Shown here: in pieces, positions 15,466-17,763 of the stretch
How the letters are laid out: each line of letters starts with the position of its first letter
Position numbering within the stretch: position 1 is the first letter of the stretch
Source: an uncultured beta proteobacterium
Lineage (GTDB): Bacteria; Pseudomonadota; Gammaproteobacteria; Burkholderiales; Rhodocyclaceae
DNA length: 17,763 nt
Reading direction: 5' to 3'
NCBI GenBank assembly: GCA_903916205.1
Contig: CAIWVX010000366.1
Span: forward strand, 1-17,763
Made by a program: the position numbers and the translations under genes
Notes under the pieces: model-generated
Seen by the model: only the letters and a program-made list of their open reading frames with translations
The model's database searches: none
Told to the model about the DNA's origin: nothing

Positions 15466-16218
15466 TTACTGATAATACAGACCGCCATTGATGTTCATAG
15501 TTGCTCCGGTCATGAAACCGGCGAGGTCTGAAGCTAGGTAGACGCAAGCGCCGCCGATTTCTTCAGGACGAGCCAGTCGTTTCATGGGCACGGAATCAAT
15601 AATGCTTTGCAGCACGTCCGCTTTGATGGCCATAACCATATTCGTCGCCACATAGCCGGGCGCAATAACATTGACGGTGACTCCCTTGGCGGCCAACTCA
15701 GCCGCCAGCGCTTTGCTGAAGCCGATGACCCCGGCCTTGGCCGCTGAATAGTTGGTTTGACCGGCCTGCCCCTTGACGCCGTTGATCGAAGAAATGTTGA
15801 TGATGCGCCCCCATCCTCGTGCCGCCATCTTGCTGGACACCTGTTTCGTCATATTGAAAAGACTGCTCAGGTTGGTGGAGATTACGGCGTCCCATTGATC
15901 GGCTTGCATTTTGGCAAACAGCCGATCTCGCGTAATACCGGCATTATTGACCAGAATATCAATAGCCCCCGCTTTGCTCTCGGCTTCGGCAACCATCGCC
16001 ACGCACGCCTCGTAATTCGTTACATCGCCGGGAACAATAACAAAATCCTTGAAACCGGCCTCGGCCATTTTCTTTTTCCACACCTCCGGTTTATCGGGTT
16101 TATCGAATTCCGGGCGGTAGGCCGCAACCACCTTATGCCCCGCTGTGGCCAGTTGCTGACAGATCGCCGTACCGAGCCCGCCCATAGCGCCCGTAACTAA
16201 AGCAACACGCTGCGTCAT
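15466..16218 (-). CDS. phaB: Acetoacetyl-CoA reductase (PHB synthesis)
   Basis: A 250-aa short-chain dehydrogenase that reduces acetoacetyl-CoA to (R)-3-hydroxybutyryl-CoA with NADPH, the second step of polyhydroxybutyrate formation. The cofactor motif TGAMGGLG is at 9-16, NNAG at 91-94, and the catalytic Ser144, Tyr157 and Lys161 lie in NISSINGVKG and NYSAAKAG. MTQRVALVTG, NNAGITRD, NLSSLFNMTKQV and GWGRIINISS closely resemble PhaB of Cupriavidus, which separates it from FabG. AAAGGT lies 7 bases before the ATG. No phaA or phaC is next to it in this window, so it is probably a stand-alone phaB copy. Confidence 0.92.
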   Translation of the reverse strand: MTQRVALVTGAMGGLGTAICQQLATAGHKVVAAYRPEFDKPDKPEVWKKKMAEAGFKDFVIVPGDVTNYEACVAMVAEAESKAGAIDILVNNAGITRDRLFAKMQADQWDAVISTNLSSLFNMTKQVSSKMAARGWGRIINISSINGVKGQAGQTNYSAAKAGVIGFSKALAAELAAKGVTVNVIAPGYVATNMVMAIKADVLQSIIDSVPMKRLARPEEIGGACVYLASDLAGFMTGATMNINGGLYYQ

Positions 16219-16345
16219 GAGAATTACCTTTGATTAAGCCCACTGGCTTCCGAGCTGGAAACGCAGTATTGGCGAGAGATTAGAGACAATGAAAGCGAGG
16301 AGTTAAGAAAACGCTTGATCATTCTGCATGGACGTATGGAGCCTG

Positions 16346-17497
16346 TCAATTTGAGAAGACGTTCTTGTAGGCGGGCGTGATAATGTGGTTTGAAATGAAT
16401 TTAATGGCGGGAACACATACGGCATCACCCATTGCAAAATAACCTTGATTTGCGTTTTCGGGCAGTATGAAATGATCGCCGACACCTTGGAGTCTAGCGT
16501 ATTCCCTTGGTGTCAGTAATCGAGTTGACCAGCGACCAAATCCTGCACGAATAACTATTTGTTTACTCGAACCACCTCTCGGTGTTCGTAAACAGCCGGC
16601 TACCCCGTCTGTTCTAAGTTCAGCACATGAAGCGCCTTCACGAGTTCTTCTATATACGGTGCTATATGAGTCTTTGTCTTTGCTTATCAACTCTCCAAGA
16701 ATTTCTCTATGTAAAGCGCTCATCTGCGAGTACAGGTAGTCCTTCTTGTCTTTATTCCACCAAGCGTCGGGGGTGTTGTTGAGATTGACTTCAATGATGT
16801 CGTTTAGTGCGTTCGTTCTTAGGGGGGGCTGAGGTATGTTGAACGCGCCCCACTTTAAATGACCGTTAGCTTTAATGTTCTTATCCGTGGCGTTCTTAAT
16901 TGCGGATTACTATCGAAAATGCTCCACCAAGAATCTAGAATATTGTGCTCATTCTTGAGGCTCATAACTTGATCAGCGATTTCAATTCGACTGGCGAACA
17001 GAAAAACTCTTGGGCGACTCTGTGGTGTGAAGTAAACAGCGTCCAACTCTATTAAATCGACAACATAGCCAAGATTGTTTAGTGCCTGTACGGTAAAAAC
17101 AACATCGGCTCCGTGGTTTGATGTCAAAAAACCCTGAACATTTTCAAGCATTATCAAATAAGGATGATTCCCCTTTTGTTGTTTGTCTGACGATTTCTAG
17201 AATGGCATGAAGAGTGCCCGACTCTTTCCCAGTCAAACCTTTTCTTGCCCCTGCCAGCGACATGTCAGTACATGGAAACGAAGCTGTATATAAGAAGCAC
17301 TGGTCTGGAATGGTTTCTGGAGATTTGACATAATCCCAAACGTCACCTAGGCGAAACGCTGAATCACCGAAATTTGCGACATAGGTTGAGCGCTTATCAT
17401 TGCAGATGTCGTTTGCCCACAAACATTCCCATCCATTTTCGGACAGCGCTTCGTGGACAAGCCCGACACCTGCAAAAAATTCAGCAAATTTAATCAT
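16346..17497 (-). pseudogene. DNA (cytosine-5) methyltransferase broken by two compensating frameshifts
   Basis: The span corresponds to about 384 codons, a complete C5 methyltransferase. Segment 1 (17497 to about 17171) has motif I FAEFFAGVG (residues 4-12) and motif IV FPCTDMS with the nucleophile Cys76. Segment 2, in another frame (about 17171 to 16880), has motif VI LENVQGFL and motif VIII QSRPRVFLFA. Segment 3, back in the first frame, has GHLKWGAFNIPQPPLRTNALND, then AGCLRTPRGGSSKQI (motif IX side), RLLTPREYARLQG and MGDAVCVPA (motif X). The first shift looks like one extra G in the GGGG at 17173-17170; the second is a missing base near 16885-16895. All motifs are intact, so either decay is very recent or the indels are sequencing errors. 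The block is more AT-rich than the neighbouring genes, suggesting transfer. Confidence 0.85.
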
Positions 17498-17502
17498 TGG
17501 CC

Positions 17503-17763
17503 CTATTCGCCATTAAACTGCGCAAGAATTTTGTCATATCTTTCATTGACTATTCCGTTTTTAATTTGCAAAATCAAAGATCCGTGTGTCTCTACATATC
17601 CAGATGAGATACCTTTCCTAAACCGCTGACGACGTTCTTTTGCCGATACCGACGGGCTGTAATTTTTAATGTACTCTGGCGTCCACGGCTTAAAAAATTT
17701 GTCTGCCAAAATGTCGCCGCGAATCGCCCGGACACAAACATCTTGGTATGTTTCCGAGTAATG
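17503..17763 (-). CDS. C-terminal part of an unidentified protein upstream of the methyltransferase (partial)
   Basis: An open frame that enters from the window edge without a start and ends 5 bases before the methyltransferase ATG. The visible 86 residues include YSETYQDVCVRAIRGDILAD, PWTPEYIKNYSPSVSAKERR and GYVETHGSLILQIKNG, and are rich in Lys, Arg and Tyr. No known domain is recognised. The tight spacing implies one operon. A restriction enzyme or regulatory partner of the methyltransferase is a guess from position only. The base composition is AT-rich like the methyltransferase. Confidence 0.6.
   Translation of the reverse strand, partial: HYSETYQDVCVRAIRGDILADKFFKPWTPEYIKNYSPSVSAKERRQRFRKGISSGYVETHGSLILQIKNGIVNERYDKILAQFNGE

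Noticed and set aside
16830..16837. G-run near 16831-16837 as the second methyltransferase frameshift
   Set aside because: The frame reads through it normally (IPQPPLRTN); the shift must be upstream of it in the gene, near 16885-16895.

Overview
The window reads as a chromosomal segment of a betaproteobacterium, possibly Rhodocyclales- or Nitrosomonadales-like. This is inferred from gene content and order: a YhdP/nitrilase/TldD run, ispD-ispF, a PhaB-type acetoacetyl-CoA reductase and cysK. No rRNA, tRNA or CRISPR array was seen.

Left end (about 1-2804, all minus strand): a complete diversity-generating retroelement (DGR). In transcription order it has an exported C-type-lectin/formylglycine-enzyme-fold target protein whose last codons form the variable repeat (VR, 1921-2036), a four-helix-bundle Avd accessory protein, and a reverse transcriptase (RT). 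The template repeat (TR, 255-370) lies inside the 3' end of the RT reading frame. TR and VR are both 116 bp. They differ at 12 positions, and all 12 fall on adenines of the TR sense strand (29 adenines available, none of the other 87 bases changed), which is the hallmark of DGR mutagenic retrohoming. The TR is read in the same frame as the VR, so the RT carries an asparagine-rich copy of the target's variable tail. A strong minus-strand terminator follows the RT, and then the first 20 codons of a secreted protein run off the window edge.

Centre (3251-13867): ordinary housekeeping genes. On the plus strand are yhdP, nit and tldD, closely packed; tldD has a one-base frameshift just before its conserved C-terminus. 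On the minus strand are a small ribbon-helix-helix-like protein, ispF and ispD, the last two with a 4-bp overlap. On the plus strand again are a fused Memo-AMMECR1 protein and its partner radical SAM enzyme, forming an AmmeMemoRadiSam unit of unknown biochemical function.

Right end (13868-17763, minus strand): a possible small membrane peptide, a 15-bp-stem terminator, cysK, phaB, and then a more AT-rich block. That block holds a DNA cytosine-5 methyltransferase broken by two compensating frameshifts, and the C-terminal part of an unidentified upstream protein separated from it by 5 bases. It looks like a decayed or mis-sequenced restriction-modification-type insertion.

The most notable system is the DGR. 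The family is known, but this copy has the unusual arrangement of a TR translated as the C-terminus of its own RT. The AmmeMemoRadiSam pair is the second point of interest.
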